Assembly (NCBI GenBank): GCA_030830595.1
Contig: JAURMS010000212.1
Span: 1-6,479 of the forward strand
Length of the DNA: 6,479 nt
Direction: 5' to 3'
DNA from: Gammaproteobacteria bacterium
GTDB taxonomy: Bacteria; Pseudomonadota; Gammaproteobacteria; Steroidobacterales; Steroidobacteraceae
Numbering within the stretch: the first letter of the stretch is position 1; each line of letters opens with the position of its first letter. A model generated the notes under the pieces. The model searched no databases. It was given only the letters and a program-made list of their open reading frames with translations, and had not been told where the DNA came from. Both the position numbers and the translations under genes were made by a program. Shown one piece after another: positions 1 to 6,479 of the stretch.

Positions 1-1
1 C

Positions 2-1309
2 CAGCGCCTACTGCAGAGGGACGTGGCCTTCAAGGCGCTGGGCCTCGTGCTCATCGACGAGGAGCACCGTTTCGGGGGGCGGGACAAGGAACGGCTGCGC
101 CAGCTTCGGGCCGACGTGGATACCCTGACGCTGACCGCCACCCCCATCCCCCGCACGCTCAACATGGCCCTCGGCGGCTTGCGTGACCTGAGCCTGATCA
201 CCACCGCTCCGGCGGAGCGAATGTCGATCGAGACCTTCATCTGCGAGTGGAACGATGGGCTCATCAGGGAGGCCCTGCTCCGCGAGATCCGGCGTGGCGG
301 CCAGGCCTACTTCGTGCACAACGCGGTGGAGACCATCGAGCAGACCGCAGCCCGTCTGGGCGAGCTGGTCCCGGAAGCAGTGGTGCGCTACGCCCACGGC
401 CAGATGCGCGAATCAGAGCTCGAGCGCCTGATGCTCGATTTCTTCCACCAGCGCTTCAACGTGCTGGTCTGCACCACGATCATCGAGTCGGGGATCGACA
501 TTCCCACGGCCAATACCATCCTCATCGATCGCGCCGACAAGCTGGGGCTCGCCCAGCTCCACCAGTTGCGCGGCCGGGTCGGACGCTCCCATCACCGCGC
601 CTTTGCCTACCTGATCGCGCCTAACCGGAAGGCCCTGAGCGTGGATGCGGCACGGCGCCTGGAGGCCATCGAGTCGCTGGAGGACCTGGGCGCCGGTTTC
701 ACGCTGGCCACCCACGACATGGAGATTCGTGGAGCAGGCGAACTGCTCGGCGAGGGACAGAGCGGGCAGATCCAGGAAGTGGGATTCAGTCTCTATATGG
801 AAATGCTCGAGCGCGCGGTCGAGGCCATGCGTGCCGGCCGCGAACCGGAACTGGAACGGCCGCTGCACTCCGGTCCCGAGGTGGAACTGCAGGTCCCCGC
901 CCTGTTGCCCGAGGATTACGTGGCCGACGTCAGCCTGCGCCTGCGGCTCTACAAACGCATCTCGAGCGCCGGCAGCGACGAGGCACTGTCGGGCTTGCGC
1001 GAGGAGCTCGTCGACCGCTTTGGCCCGCTGCCGGAGCCGGCCCTGACGCTCTTCAGGGTGGCGGCCCTGCGCTCGAGGGCAGCACGCCTGGGGCTCGAGC
1101 GAGTGGAATTCGGTGCCGCCGGTGGGCTGGTGGTCTTCGGTGCCGGGCACAGCGTCGATCCGCTCAAGGTGATCAAGCTCATCCAGGGTCAGCCGGATCG
1201 CTACCGCATGGATGGACCGGAACGGCTGCGGGTGCGCATGGATCTCGCCGATCCCGACCTCCGGGTCCGGATGGCAGAACGCCTGGTGAGCGGACTCGAG
1301 CCCGGCTGA
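2..1309 (+). CDS. mfd: Transcription-repair coupling factor Mfd, C-terminal part (5' truncated by window edge)
   Basis: Mfd is the cytoplasmic DNA translocase that removes RNA polymerase stalled at lesions and recruits UvrA for transcription-coupled repair. The reading frame is open from base 2, so the gene continues upstream; 435 residues are present, against about 1150 for full-length Mfd. In fragment numbering I see helicase motif II DEEH at 19-22 (followed by RFG), motif III TATPIPRTL at 45-53, motif V-like TTIIESGIDIPTANT at 158-172 and motif VI QLRGRVGRS at 188-196. The translocation (TRG) motif around AGELLGEGQSG follows at about 245-255. The C-terminal regulatory TRCF domain spans roughly 292-392 (EVELQVPALLPEDY to the RFGPLPEPA segment and beyond). 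RecG shares the helicase motifs but lacks this C-terminal domain, which settles the identity. The TGA stop directly abuts the stop of convergent nagZ, and no terminator is visible. Confidence 0.97.
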   Translation, partial: QRLLQRDVAFKALGLVLIDEEHRFGGRDKERLRQLRADVDTLTLTATPIPRTLNMALGGLRDLSLITTAPAERMSIETFICEWNDGLIREALLREIRRGGQAYFVHNAVETIEQTAARLGELVPEAVVRYAHGQMRESELERLMLDFFHQRFNVLVCTTIIESGIDIPTANTILIDRADKLGLAQLHQLRGRVGRSHHRAFAYLIAPNRKALSVDAARRLEAIESLEDLGAGFTLATHDMEIRGAGELLGEGQSGQIQEVGFSLYMEMLERAVEAMRAGREPELERPLHSGPEVELQVPALLPEDYVADVSLRLRLYKRISSAGSDEALSGLREELVDRFGPLPEPALTLFRVAALRSRAARLGLERVEFGAAGGLVVFGAGHSVDPLKVIKLIQGQPDRYRMDGPERLRVRMDLADPDLRVRMAERLVSGLEPG

Positions 1310-1313
1310 TCAG
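1306..1313. other. Tail-to-tail stop codon junction of mfd and nagZ (CTGATCAG palindrome)
   Basis: The TGA of mfd (1307-1309) and the TGA of nagZ on the opposite strand (read as TCA at 1310-1312) are adjacent. Together they form the palindrome TGATCA, extended by one base on each side to 8 bp. The flanks add only a weak, interrupted GAG/CTC pairing and there is no T-tract on either side, so this is not a convincing intrinsic terminator. Confidence 0.85.
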
Positions 1314-2344
1314 GACTCCAGACGCAGCGGCGGCACCTCGAAGCATCGGCTGGCCGCCGCGCAAGCCCGTTCCCAGCGAACCGGATCGACGGCACCGGCC
1401 GGCGCACGTCCGTGCAGGCGCGACAGGCGCAGTTGGCTGACTGGCACCGGACTTGGTTCGAGCGCAGCAAGGACTTGCTCGACTGCTGCGCGGTCATTGC
1501 AGACGGGCAGCATGTCGCAGCCGGCGGCCAGCGCGAGCCGCGCCCGCTCCTCGATGGAGCCAAAACTTGCAGCGCCCTGCATGCAGAGATCGTCGGTGAA
1601 CACGGCCCCGCGAAAGTCGAGGCGGCCGCGCAGTTCGCCCTCTATCCAGCGCCGTGACAGGCTCGGAGGCAGCGCATCCACCTCCGGGAACAACACGTGT
1701 GCGGCCATGACCGAGCGCAGGCCGTTGGCGATCAGGCGTCGGTAGGTGCCGAGCTCCTCGTCGAGATCCTCCAGCGGTCGTCGGTCGATCGGCAATTCGT
1801 GGTGCGAATCCGGCTTGACGGCGCCATGGCCCGGGTAGTGCTTGGCGGTCCCGGACATGCCGGCCTCGGACATGCCGCGCAGGTAACTGATGGCGAGTTC
1901 GGAGACGGCCATGGGATGGCGGTGAAAGGCCCGGTCACCGATGACCCCGCTGACGCCGAAATCGAGGTCGATGCAGGGCGCAAAGGACAGGTCGATCCCG
2001 CAAGCCACCAGCTCGGTGGCCATGAGCCAACCGAGGTCACGGGCCATGTCCAGCCCCGTTGATCGGTCGAGGTCGTACTGGCGCCCCAGGGCACGCAGGG
2101 GCGGCAACCGCTGGAATCCGTCGCGGAAGCGCTGCACCCGCCCCCCCTCCTGGTCCACCGCAACCAGGAGCGCCGGCGAGCGCACCGCCTTGATCTCGGC
2201 GACCAGGCGGCACAGCTGCTCCCGATGCTCGAAATTGCGCGCAAACAGGATGACCCCACCGACCAGGGGATGGGCGAGCAGGTCCCGCTCCGCGGGTTCC
2301 ACGGCGACGCCACCCAGATCGACCATGATTGGACCGAGTGCCAT
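1310..2344 (-). CDS. nagZ: Beta-N-acetylhexosaminidase NagZ (glycoside hydrolase family 3)
   Basis: NagZ is a cytoplasmic enzyme of peptidoglycan recycling. It removes N-acetylglucosamine from GlcNAc-1,6-anhydroMurNAc (peptides), giving the anhydromuropeptides that in many gammaproteobacteria also signal to AmpR/AmpC. The 344-residue product has the usual length of the Gram-negative single-domain form and no signal peptide. Visible landmarks are the N-terminal HPLVGGVILFARN at 25-37, VAVDQEGGRVQRFRDGF at 61-77, and KHYPGHG at 168-174 followed by DSH at 179-181. In this family the Asp/His of DSH form the acid/base dyad. FTDDLCMQGA lies at 249-258, where the first Asp (about residue 251) should be the nucleophile; Thr stands where E. 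coli has Ser. The ATG at 2344 lies 3 nt after the rlmD stop. No clear Shine-Dalgarno precedes it, so translation by reinitiation is likely. It is the last gene of the leftward unit. Confidence 0.96.
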   Translation of the reverse strand: MALGPIMVDLGGVAVEPAERDLLAHPLVGGVILFARNFEHREQLCRLVAEIKAVRSPALLVAVDQEGGRVQRFRDGFQRLPPLRALGRQYDLDRSTGLDMARDLGWLMATELVACGIDLSFAPCIDLDFGVSGVIGDRAFHRHPMAVSELAISYLRGMSEAGMSGTAKHYPGHGAVKPDSHHELPIDRRPLEDLDEELGTYRRLIANGLRSVMAAHVLFPEVDALPPSLSRRWIEGELRGRLDFRGAVFTDDLCMQGAASFGSIEERARLALAAGCDMLPVCNDRAAVEQVLAALEPSPVPVSQLRLSRLHGRAPAGAVDPVRWERACAAASRCFEVPPLRLES

Positions 2345-2347
2345 GGC

Positions 2348-3646
2348 TCAGGATAACTCGAAAGTAGCCACGGATTCGACGTGGGCCGTGTGAGGAAACA
2401 TGTCCATCACACCGGCTGCGACCAGTGCATAGCCGTGCTGGTGGACCAACAGCCCGGCGTCGCGCGCCAGGCTGGCGGGGTGACAGGACACGTAGACGAT
2501 ACGGCGCGGCCGCAGTCGCCCCAGCATCGGCAGCAGGGCCTCGGCGCCGGCCCGTGGCGGGTCGAGCAGCACGAGATCACGGGAGTCGGCTGCCCAGCCG
2601 GCTGAACCAGGATCCACCGACAGGTCGGCGCGCAGGAAGGCGGCGTTGTCGACGCCATTCAAGCGCGCGTTGGCAGCGGCACGATCTACCAAGCCCTGCT
2701 CACCCTCCACGCCCAGTACCTGGCCAGCGCGCCTGGCCAGCGGCAGCGTAAAGTTGCCCACGCCACAGAACAGGTCGAGTACCCGATCCCCGGGGCCTGG
2801 ATCGAGGAGGTCCACGGCCAGCGTCACTGCCTTGAGGTTGACCTCCGCGTTGACCTGCACGAAGCCCACCGGACTGTATTCGACCCGCAGGTTGCCCGGC
2901 AGGGTGTAGAACGGCAGATGACTGTCACCATCGAGCGGCACGATGGAATCTAGGCCACCAGGCTGCAGCCAGATGCGCAGATCGCGCTCGGCGGCAAAGC
3001 GACGCAACCGTGACCGGTCCGCCTCCTGCAGGGGCTCCAGGATCCTGAACACCAGGAGGGTGCTGGCCTCCGCCACCGAGACCTCGATTTGCGGGAGCCG
3101 GTTGCGGATGGACAGACCGGCGACCAGCTCCGCCAGGGGGCCGAGCAACTGGTCCACCGGCGCAGCCAGGATGGGACAACCCACCATGTCGGTGATGTAG
3201 GGCTTGGCGCGCTCGCGGAAACCTACCAGCACCCGCTGCTTGCGCTCCACCCACTTCACGCCCAGGCGGGCCCGCCGACGATAGCCCCAGGCTGGCCCCC
3301 CAACCGGCTCCAGCCAGCTTGTCGGCGCAACCTTGCCGAGCCTCGCCAACTGTTCCCCCAAGTCAGCCTGCTTGGCGGCCAGCTGACCTTCGGGCGACAA
3401 GTGCTGCAGGCTGCAACCGCCGCAGGTTCCGAAGCTGGGACAGCCAGGCTCGACTCGCTCGGGACTGCGGCGCAGCACCTCCACCAGCCTGGCCTGGCTG
3501 AACTTGCGGGCCTCGTGGAGGCGATCGATGCGCACCTGCTCGCCCGGCAGGGCACCCTCGATGAACACCGCCTTGCCATCGAGCCGCCCCACGCCACGCC
3601 CATCGTGGGCGAGGCCGTCGACCTCGACGATCAGTTCGGTTCCCAT
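2348..3646 (-). CDS. rlmD: 23S rRNA (uracil-5-)-methyltransferase RlmD (RumA)
   Basis: RlmD transfers a methyl group from S-adenosylmethionine to C5 of a 23S rRNA uridine (U1939 in E. coli numbering). With the ATG at 3646 the protein is 432 aa, the same size as E. coli RlmD. An N-terminal TRAM RNA-binding domain covers about 3-56 (GLAHDGRGVGRLDGK, ALPGEQV). The 4Fe-4S ligands are the cysteines of CPSFGTCGGC at 69, 75 and 78 plus the Cys of VGCPILA at about 157. The SAM-binding loop VLDLFCGVGNFTLPLA is at 289-304, LLDPPRAG at 360-367 and the nucleophile Cys of VYVSCHPASLARD at about 388. E. coli has Asn where this protein has His after that Cys. The frame is open to an earlier ATG at 3694, which would overlap the exonuclease gene by 64 nt. 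I prefer 3646 (16-nt overlap) because the TRAM domain begins right after it, but neither start has a good ribosome-binding site. Confidence 0.95.
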   Translation of the reverse strand: MGTELIVEVDGLAHDGRGVGRLDGKAVFIEGALPGEQVRIDRLHEARKFSQARLVEVLRRSPERVEPGCPSFGTCGGCSLQHLSPEGQLAAKQADLGEQLARLGKVAPTSWLEPVGGPAWGYRRRARLGVKWVERKQRVLVGFRERAKPYITDMVGCPILAAPVDQLLGPLAELVAGLSIRNRLPQIEVSVAEASTLLVFRILEPLQEADRSRLRRFAAERDLRIWLQPGGLDSIVPLDGDSHLPFYTLPGNLRVEYSPVGFVQVNAEVNLKAVTLAVDLLDPGPGDRVLDLFCGVGNFTLPLARRAGQVLGVEGEQGLVDRAAANARLNGVDNAAFLRADLSVDPGSAGWAADSRDLVLLDPPRAGAEALLPMLGRLRPRRIVYVSCHPASLARDAGLLVHQHGYALVAAGVMDMFPHTAHVESVATFELS

Positions 3647-4407
3647 GCTGCTGCAAACTGCTGCCAGTGGGGCTCCTGGCGCTCCTCCAGCCATTCGAAT
3701 ACCCGGGCAAGTTCTTCCTCGTACAGCGCCTCGTCGAGTCGCCCGCGAATCAACTCGAACCGCAGATACACCAGGTAGGTGTTCATCACGTCGGTCTCAC
3801 AGTAGGCACGCACCTCGGCGATGCGACCTCCCTGCACGGCGTCCCAGACCTTGTCGCCACTCATGCCCAACTTGCCCGGCAATCCGAGGAGCAGGGACAC
3901 GTTTTCAAGGCTGGCTCGGCCTCGCCCCTGAAAGCCGGAGAGCACGTCCATGAGGTCGATGTGCCGCCAATGGAACCGTGACAGGTAGTTGTTGTACCGG
4001 TAACTGGAATCACCCTCGCCCACCTCCCAGTAACGTGGCGAGGCAACCCCGTGCTTGAGCATCCGGTAGTGCAGCACCGGCAGGTCGAAGCCGGTTCCGT
4101 TCCAGGAGACCAGGGTGGGCTGGGTTTTTTCCAGGCCGGCGAAGAACCGTTGCAGCAGCTCCACCTCGGGCGAATCAACCTGGCCCAGGCTCCACACGGC
4201 CAGGGTGTTCTGCGCCCGATAGACGGCTGCGATGGAGGCAATCCGATGCTGCTCGAAGGGCAGGAAATCGGAACCGGTCTCCTCGCGACGGCGGGCGAAC
4301 ATGGCCTCTGCGACCTCGCTGTCACTGGCATCCCCCATGTCCAGCTGGCGCCGGCCGAGCTCGACGTCCGGAATGGTCTCGATGTCAAACACCAGGCAGT
4401 TGATCAT
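3631..4407 (-). CDS. PolB-exonuclease-like 3'-5' exonuclease (DEDD family)
   Basis: This is a 258-residue stand-alone exonuclease of the DnaQ-like/DEDD superfamily, resembling the proofreading domain of B-family DNA polymerases without any polymerase part. The three Exo motifs are visible. Exo I is FDIETIPD at 7-14 (metal ligands Asp8 and Glu10), Exo II is WNGTGFDLPVL at 102-112 (Asp108), and Exo III is YCETDV at 202-207 with Asp206 four residues after Tyr, a DEDDy arrangement. HIDLMDVL at about 149-156 is also typical of this group. Likely action is metal-dependent 3'-5' hydrolysis of nucleic acid; whether the substrate is DNA or RNA cannot be told from sequence. The ATG at 4407 overlaps the pdxJ stop as ATGA and has a good Shine-Dalgarno. 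An open-frame extension upstream to 4464 lies inside pdxJ and is not family-like. The 3' end overlaps rlmD. Its biological role is not established, to my knowledge. Confidence 0.9.
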   Translation of the reverse strand: MINCLVFDIETIPDVELGRRQLDMGDASDSEVAEAMFARRREETGSDFLPFEQHRIASIAAVYRAQNTLAVWSLGQVDSPEVELLQRFFAGLEKTQPTLVSWNGTGFDLPVLHYRMLKHGVASPRYWEVGEGDSSYRYNNYLSRFHWRHIDLMDVLSGFQGRGRASLENVSLLLGLPGKLGMSGDKVWDAVQGGRIAEVRAYCETDVMNTYLVYLRFELIRGRLDEALYEEELARVFEWLEERQEPHWQQFAAAWEPN

Positions 4408-5147
4408 TCGGGGCTCCTCGCTGCGATCATCAGGCGCTTCATCTCGGCGATCGCCACGCCCCAACCGGAAAATACGGCCCTGGCCACGATCGAGTGCCCG
4501 ATATTCAGTTCATGCAGGTCATCGAGTGCGGCAACCGGCTGGACATTGTGATAATCGAGTCCGTGACCCGCATTGACGACCAGTCCAGCCTCACGGGCTA
4601 CCCGAGCCGCCAAGGTCAGTCGTTCGAGTTCCTCACGCTTCGCCAGCCCCCTCGCGTGGGCGTAGCTGCCGGTATGCAGTTCGACGACAGCGGCCCCGGC
4701 ACTGGCGGCAGCCTCCACCTGCGACGGGTCGGGATCGATGAACAGCGAGACCACGATGCCCTCCGAGGCCAACAGGGCACAGTGGTCCGCCAACTGGGGC
4801 CCCCCTCCAATGACGTCCAGCCCGCCCTCCGTGGTGACTTCCTCGCGTCGCTCGGGCACCAGGCAGACCTCGTCCGGCCTGATTTCGCGGGCCACGTCCA
4901 GCATCTCGGCCGTCGCCGCGAGCTCAAGGTTCATCCGCGTCTTCAGCAGGTCACGCAGGCGCCAGACATCGTGATCCTGGATATGTCGCCGGTCCTCACG
5001 CAGGTGCAGGGTGATGCAGTCCGCACCGGCCTGCTCGGCCATCAGCGCCGCCAGCACCGGATCAGGCTCGTTGCCACGCCGGGCCTGGCGCAGCGTGGCC
5101 ACGTGATCGACGTTCACGCCAAGGCCGATGAACTGAGGGGTCTTCAA
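4404..5147 (-). CDS. pdxJ: Pyridoxine 5'-phosphate synthase PdxJ, probable TTG start
   Basis: PdxJ condenses 1-deoxy-D-xylulose 5-phosphate with 3-amino-2-oxopropyl phosphate (the PdxA product) to pyridoxine 5'-phosphate, in the DXP-dependent vitamin B6 pathway. The 247-residue product (E. coli 243) is a complete TIM barrel. Landmarks are LGVNVDHVATLRQAR near residues 9-23, HLREDRRHI at 48-56, MNLE at 72-75 (Glu75 is the counterpart of the family's catalytic Glu), EVTTEGGLDV at 103-112, NAGHGLDYHNV at 192-202 and HELNIGH at 212-218. The frame stays open upstream to an ATG at 5312, but that adds 55 unrelated residues read inside recO. The homologous protein starts just before VNVDH, where a TTG at 5147 overlaps the recO TGA as TTGA and is preceded by GGAG. 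No ATG or GTG lies between this point and the conserved core that would give a full-length protein. Confidence 0.96.
   Translation of the reverse strand: MKTPQFIGLGVNVDHVATLRQARRGNEPDPVLAALMAEQAGADCITLHLREDRRHIQDHDVWRLRDLLKTRMNLELAATAEMLDVAREIRPDEVCLVPERREEVTTEGGLDVIGGGPQLADHCALLASEGIVVSLFIDPDPSQVEAAASAGAAVVELHTGSYAHARGLAKREELERLTLAARVAREAGLVVNAGHGLDYHNVQPVAALDDLHELNIGHSIVARAVFSGWGVAIAEMKRLMIAARSPE
4414..4419 (-). promoter_or_regulatory. Ribosome-binding site of the exonuclease gene
   Basis: GAGGAG on the - strand lies 6 nt upstream of the ATG at 4407, inside the last codons of pdxJ. It fixes the start at the ATGA overlap rather than at the longer upstream reading frame. Confidence 0.75.
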
Positions 5148-5848
5148 GCGTCTCTCTCCAACTTGCGCAATTCCAGCAAGACTTCGCGACTGCGTAAGCC
5201 GCGACCGTCTAGACAGTGTTCCAGTGCTTCGCGTGCCAGCCGCTTGGCCGCGCGCAGCGCCGAGGGCGACTCCAGCCGGTCCGCGGCGATCGCCACCAGG
5301 TCGGCCCCACACAAGCCGGCACCGGCTCCCGACTGGCGCCGGAAGCCGAGGCCGGGGCGATAATCATAAACGCCATCCGGGTCGAGTCCGGTGAAGTCAG
5401 GGGCATAGCCTAGCTCGCCAAGCAGGGCGAACTCAAAGCGCCGCAGGACGACCTCCTCCCCCGCGGACTCCGCCAGGCCACTGACCGCCAGCAGGTAGGC
5501 GCCGAAAATGCCCTCCGAGGGTTCCGCCTCGGGCAGCAGCTTGAGCACGAGTTCATTGAGGTAGAAGCCCGATAGCAGCCGCTGCGGCGGAATCACTGAT
5601 CGGAGATCGGTCGCCTCGGCAGCAGTCAAGGTTCCTCCGTCGGTGCCCCCGCTCCACGACACCAGCAGTGGGGTGAAGGGTCGCAGCACGCCACGCAGGC
5701 CTGAGCCCGGCCGCCGTGCCCCCCTGGCGAAGAGCGACACCCGGCCATGATCCCGGGTCAGGAAGCGGCAAATCCGGCTGGAATCACTGTAGTCGCTGTG
5801 GTGCAGCAGGAAGGCCGGCTGCAGGGCCGCCCGACGCGCGCCGCTCAT
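5144..5848 (-). CDS. recO: DNA repair protein RecO
   Basis: RecO is the recombination mediator that, with RecR (and RecF), loads RecA onto SSB-coated single-stranded DNA at gaps and anneals SSB-bound strands. The 234-residue product is close to the usual 240. The N-terminal OB fold covers about 8-80, with AFLLHHSDYSDSSR at 12-25, GRVSLFARGARR at 35-46 and LRGVLRPFTPLLV at 51-63. The helical C-terminal part shows FYLNEL at 95-100, LRRFEFALLGELGY at 135-148, and a tail with ALRAAKRLAREAL and LRSREVLLEL. I see no four-cysteine zinc motif, as in E. coli RecO. The chosen ATG at 5848 overlaps the era stop as ATGA; a longer open frame to 5917 lies within era and is not conserved. The Shine-Dalgarno is poor, so translation probably depends on coupling to era. 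Confidence 0.95.
   Translation of the reverse strand: MSGARRAALQPAFLLHHSDYSDSSRICRFLTRDHGRVSLFARGARRPGSGLRGVLRPFTPLLVSWSGGTDGGTLTAAEATDLRSVIPPQRLLSGFYLNELVLKLLPEAEPSEGIFGAYLLAVSGLAESAGEEVVLRRFEFALLGELGYAPDFTGLDPDGVYDYRPGLGFRRQSGAGAGLCGADLVAIAADRLESPSALRAAKRLAREALEHCLDGRGLRSREVLLELRKLERDA
5151..5159 (-). promoter_or_regulatory. Ribosome-binding site deciding the pdxJ TTG start
   Basis: A purine run reading GGAGAGAGA on the - strand, in the last codons of recO, puts GGAG 8 nt upstream of the TTG at 5147. Spacing and position support a non-ATG start coupled to recO termination. Confidence 0.7.
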
Positions 5849-6479
5849 GAAGACTCGTAACCGAGGGCCCTCAGCGCCGTGTCGCTGTCCGCCCAGTTCT
5901 CCCGCACCTTCACCCACAGCTCAAGGTGCACGCGGCGCCCGAGGGACTGGTTTAACTCTAGACGGGCAGCGCGTCCGACCGACTTGAGGACCTGTCCACC
6001 CTTGCCGATCACGATCGGCTTCTGCCCAGCTCTCTCGACCCAGATGACGGCGTGGATGTCCACGGCAGGTGGATCATCCTGCTCCTGCCAGGACTCGATC
6101 TCGACAGTCAGCCCGTAGGGCAGCTCCTGGTGCAAAAAGCGGGTCAACTTCTCACGGATGACCTCGGCCGCCAAGAACCTCTCGCTGCGATCAGTCACCT
6201 GGTCGGCAGGAAAGAGTGGAGGCGCCTCCGGCAGCAGGCCTTCAATGACCGGTGCTAGCCGGTTCACATCGGCAGGCCTCTGGGCGCTGAGCGGGACCAC
6301 TGCCGCAAACGCATGGAGACCCGCCAGTTTCTCAATCAGCGGCAACAACTGCTCGCGACGTCGCAGACGGTCGACCTTATTGATGACCAGGATGCAGGGC
6401 TTGTCCGCCGAGCGAACCCGCTCCAGCACGGCCTCGTCCTCTGCAGTCCAGCGTGCTGCGTCCACCATCCACAGGATCA
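5845..6479 (-). CDS. era: GTPase Era, C-terminal part (5' end beyond window)
   Basis: Era is an essential Ras-like GTPase that binds the 3' end of 16S rRNA and assists 30S subunit maturation. The frame is open to the right edge, so the start, with the G1-G3 motifs, lies outside; about 211 residues are present. Counting from the first in-frame Met (6468), the G4 motif NKVD is at 30-33 and the G5 motif SAQ at 61-63. The linker ITDRSERF equivalent (VTDRSERFLAAEVIREKL) is at about 91-108. The C-terminal KH RNA-binding domain contains VIGKGGQVLKSVG at 153-165, with GKGG as its GxxG loop, and ends in HLELWVKVRENWAD and ALRALGY, the standard Era tail. The internal Met at 6468 is not the gene start. 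In related genomes rnc usually precedes era, so it is expected just beyond the window. Confidence 0.96.
   Translation of the reverse strand, partial: ILWMVDAARWTAEDEAVLERVRSADKPCILVINKVDRLRRREQLLPLIEKLAGLHAFAAVVPLSAQRPADVNRLAPVIEGLLPEAPPLFPADQVTDRSERFLAAEVIREKLTRFLHQELPYGLTVEIESWQEQDDPPAVDIHAVIWVERAGQKPIVIGKGGQVLKSVGRAARLELNQSLGRRVHLELWVKVRENWADSDTALRALGYESS

Noticed and set aside
413..1150. Long - strand open frame (about 245 codons) opposite mfd
   Set aside because: It lies wholly antisense to strongly conserved Mfd sequence, shows no recognisable domain, and is the kind of long shadow frame expected where G+C is high.
1290..1330. Possible bidirectional terminator at the mfd/nagZ junction
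   Set aside because: Only the CTGATCAG palindrome and an interrupted GAG/CTC pairing are present. There is no stable stem-loop followed by a T-tract on either strand.
3089..3778. + strand open frame (about 229 codons) opposite rlmD and the exonuclease end
   Set aside because: It is antisense to conserved coding sequence with low-complexity composition and no domain, so it is a shadow frame.
5148..5312. N-terminal extension of PdxJ from an ATG at 5312
   Set aside because: The 55 extra residues are recO sequence read in another frame, rich in Arg, Gly and Ala and unlike any PdxJ N-terminus. The TTG at 5147 has the ribosome-binding site and the correct protein length.
4494..5363. Long + strand open frame (about 289 codons) opposite pdxJ and recO
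   Set aside because: It spans the complement of two well-identified genes and has no familiar motif. It is explained by scarcity of stop codons in GC-rich antisense frames.
5849..5917. N-terminal extension of RecO from an ATG at 5917
   Set aside because: It would overlap the conserved KH-domain end of era by over 70 nt and adds sequence not typical of RecO. The ATGA start at 5848 fits the family.
1..6479. Novel defence, mobile or CRISPR-like system
   Set aside because: Every stretch is assigned to a known housekeeping gene. I saw no repeats, transposase, integrase, toxin-antitoxin pair or atypical base composition.

Overview
The window is almost wholly coding and carries seven recognisable housekeeping genes; two of them run off the ends. 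High G+C, G/C-ending codons, and the order era-recO-pdxJ (known from gammaproteobacteria, normally preceded by rnc) point to a GC-rich gammaproteobacterium. The encoded Mfd, NagZ, RlmD and Era all resemble their E. coli counterparts along their length. A genus cannot be named from this sequence.

Layout. On the + strand, positions 2-1309 hold the C-terminal 435 residues of the transcription-repair coupling factor Mfd. Everything to the right is on the - strand and reads right to left as one tightly packed, probably polycistronic unit: era (partial, entering from the right edge), recO, pdxJ, a PolB-exonuclease-like 3'-5' exonuclease, rlmD and nagZ. The last codons of mfd and nagZ meet tail to tail with no base between them (TGA|TCA).

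The packing is extreme. era/recO and pdxJ/exonuclease are joined by ATGA overlaps, recO/pdxJ by a TTGA overlap (pdxJ most likely starts with TTG), exonuclease/rlmD overlap by about 16 nt, and rlmD/nagZ are 3 nt apart. There is no intergenic space above 3 nt, and no promoter, terminator, RNA gene, mobile element, CRISPR array or repeat array was seen.

Functionally the operon mixes ribosome maturation (Era on 16S/30S assembly, RlmD on 23S m5U), vitamin B6 synthesis (PdxJ), DNA repair (RecO, and possibly the exonuclease) and peptidoglycan recycling (NagZ). It faces a second DNA-repair gene, mfd. I found no evidence of a novel multi-gene system. The most interesting points are the uncharacterised exonuclease co-translated with recO/pdxJ, and the zero-gap convergent mfd/nagZ junction.
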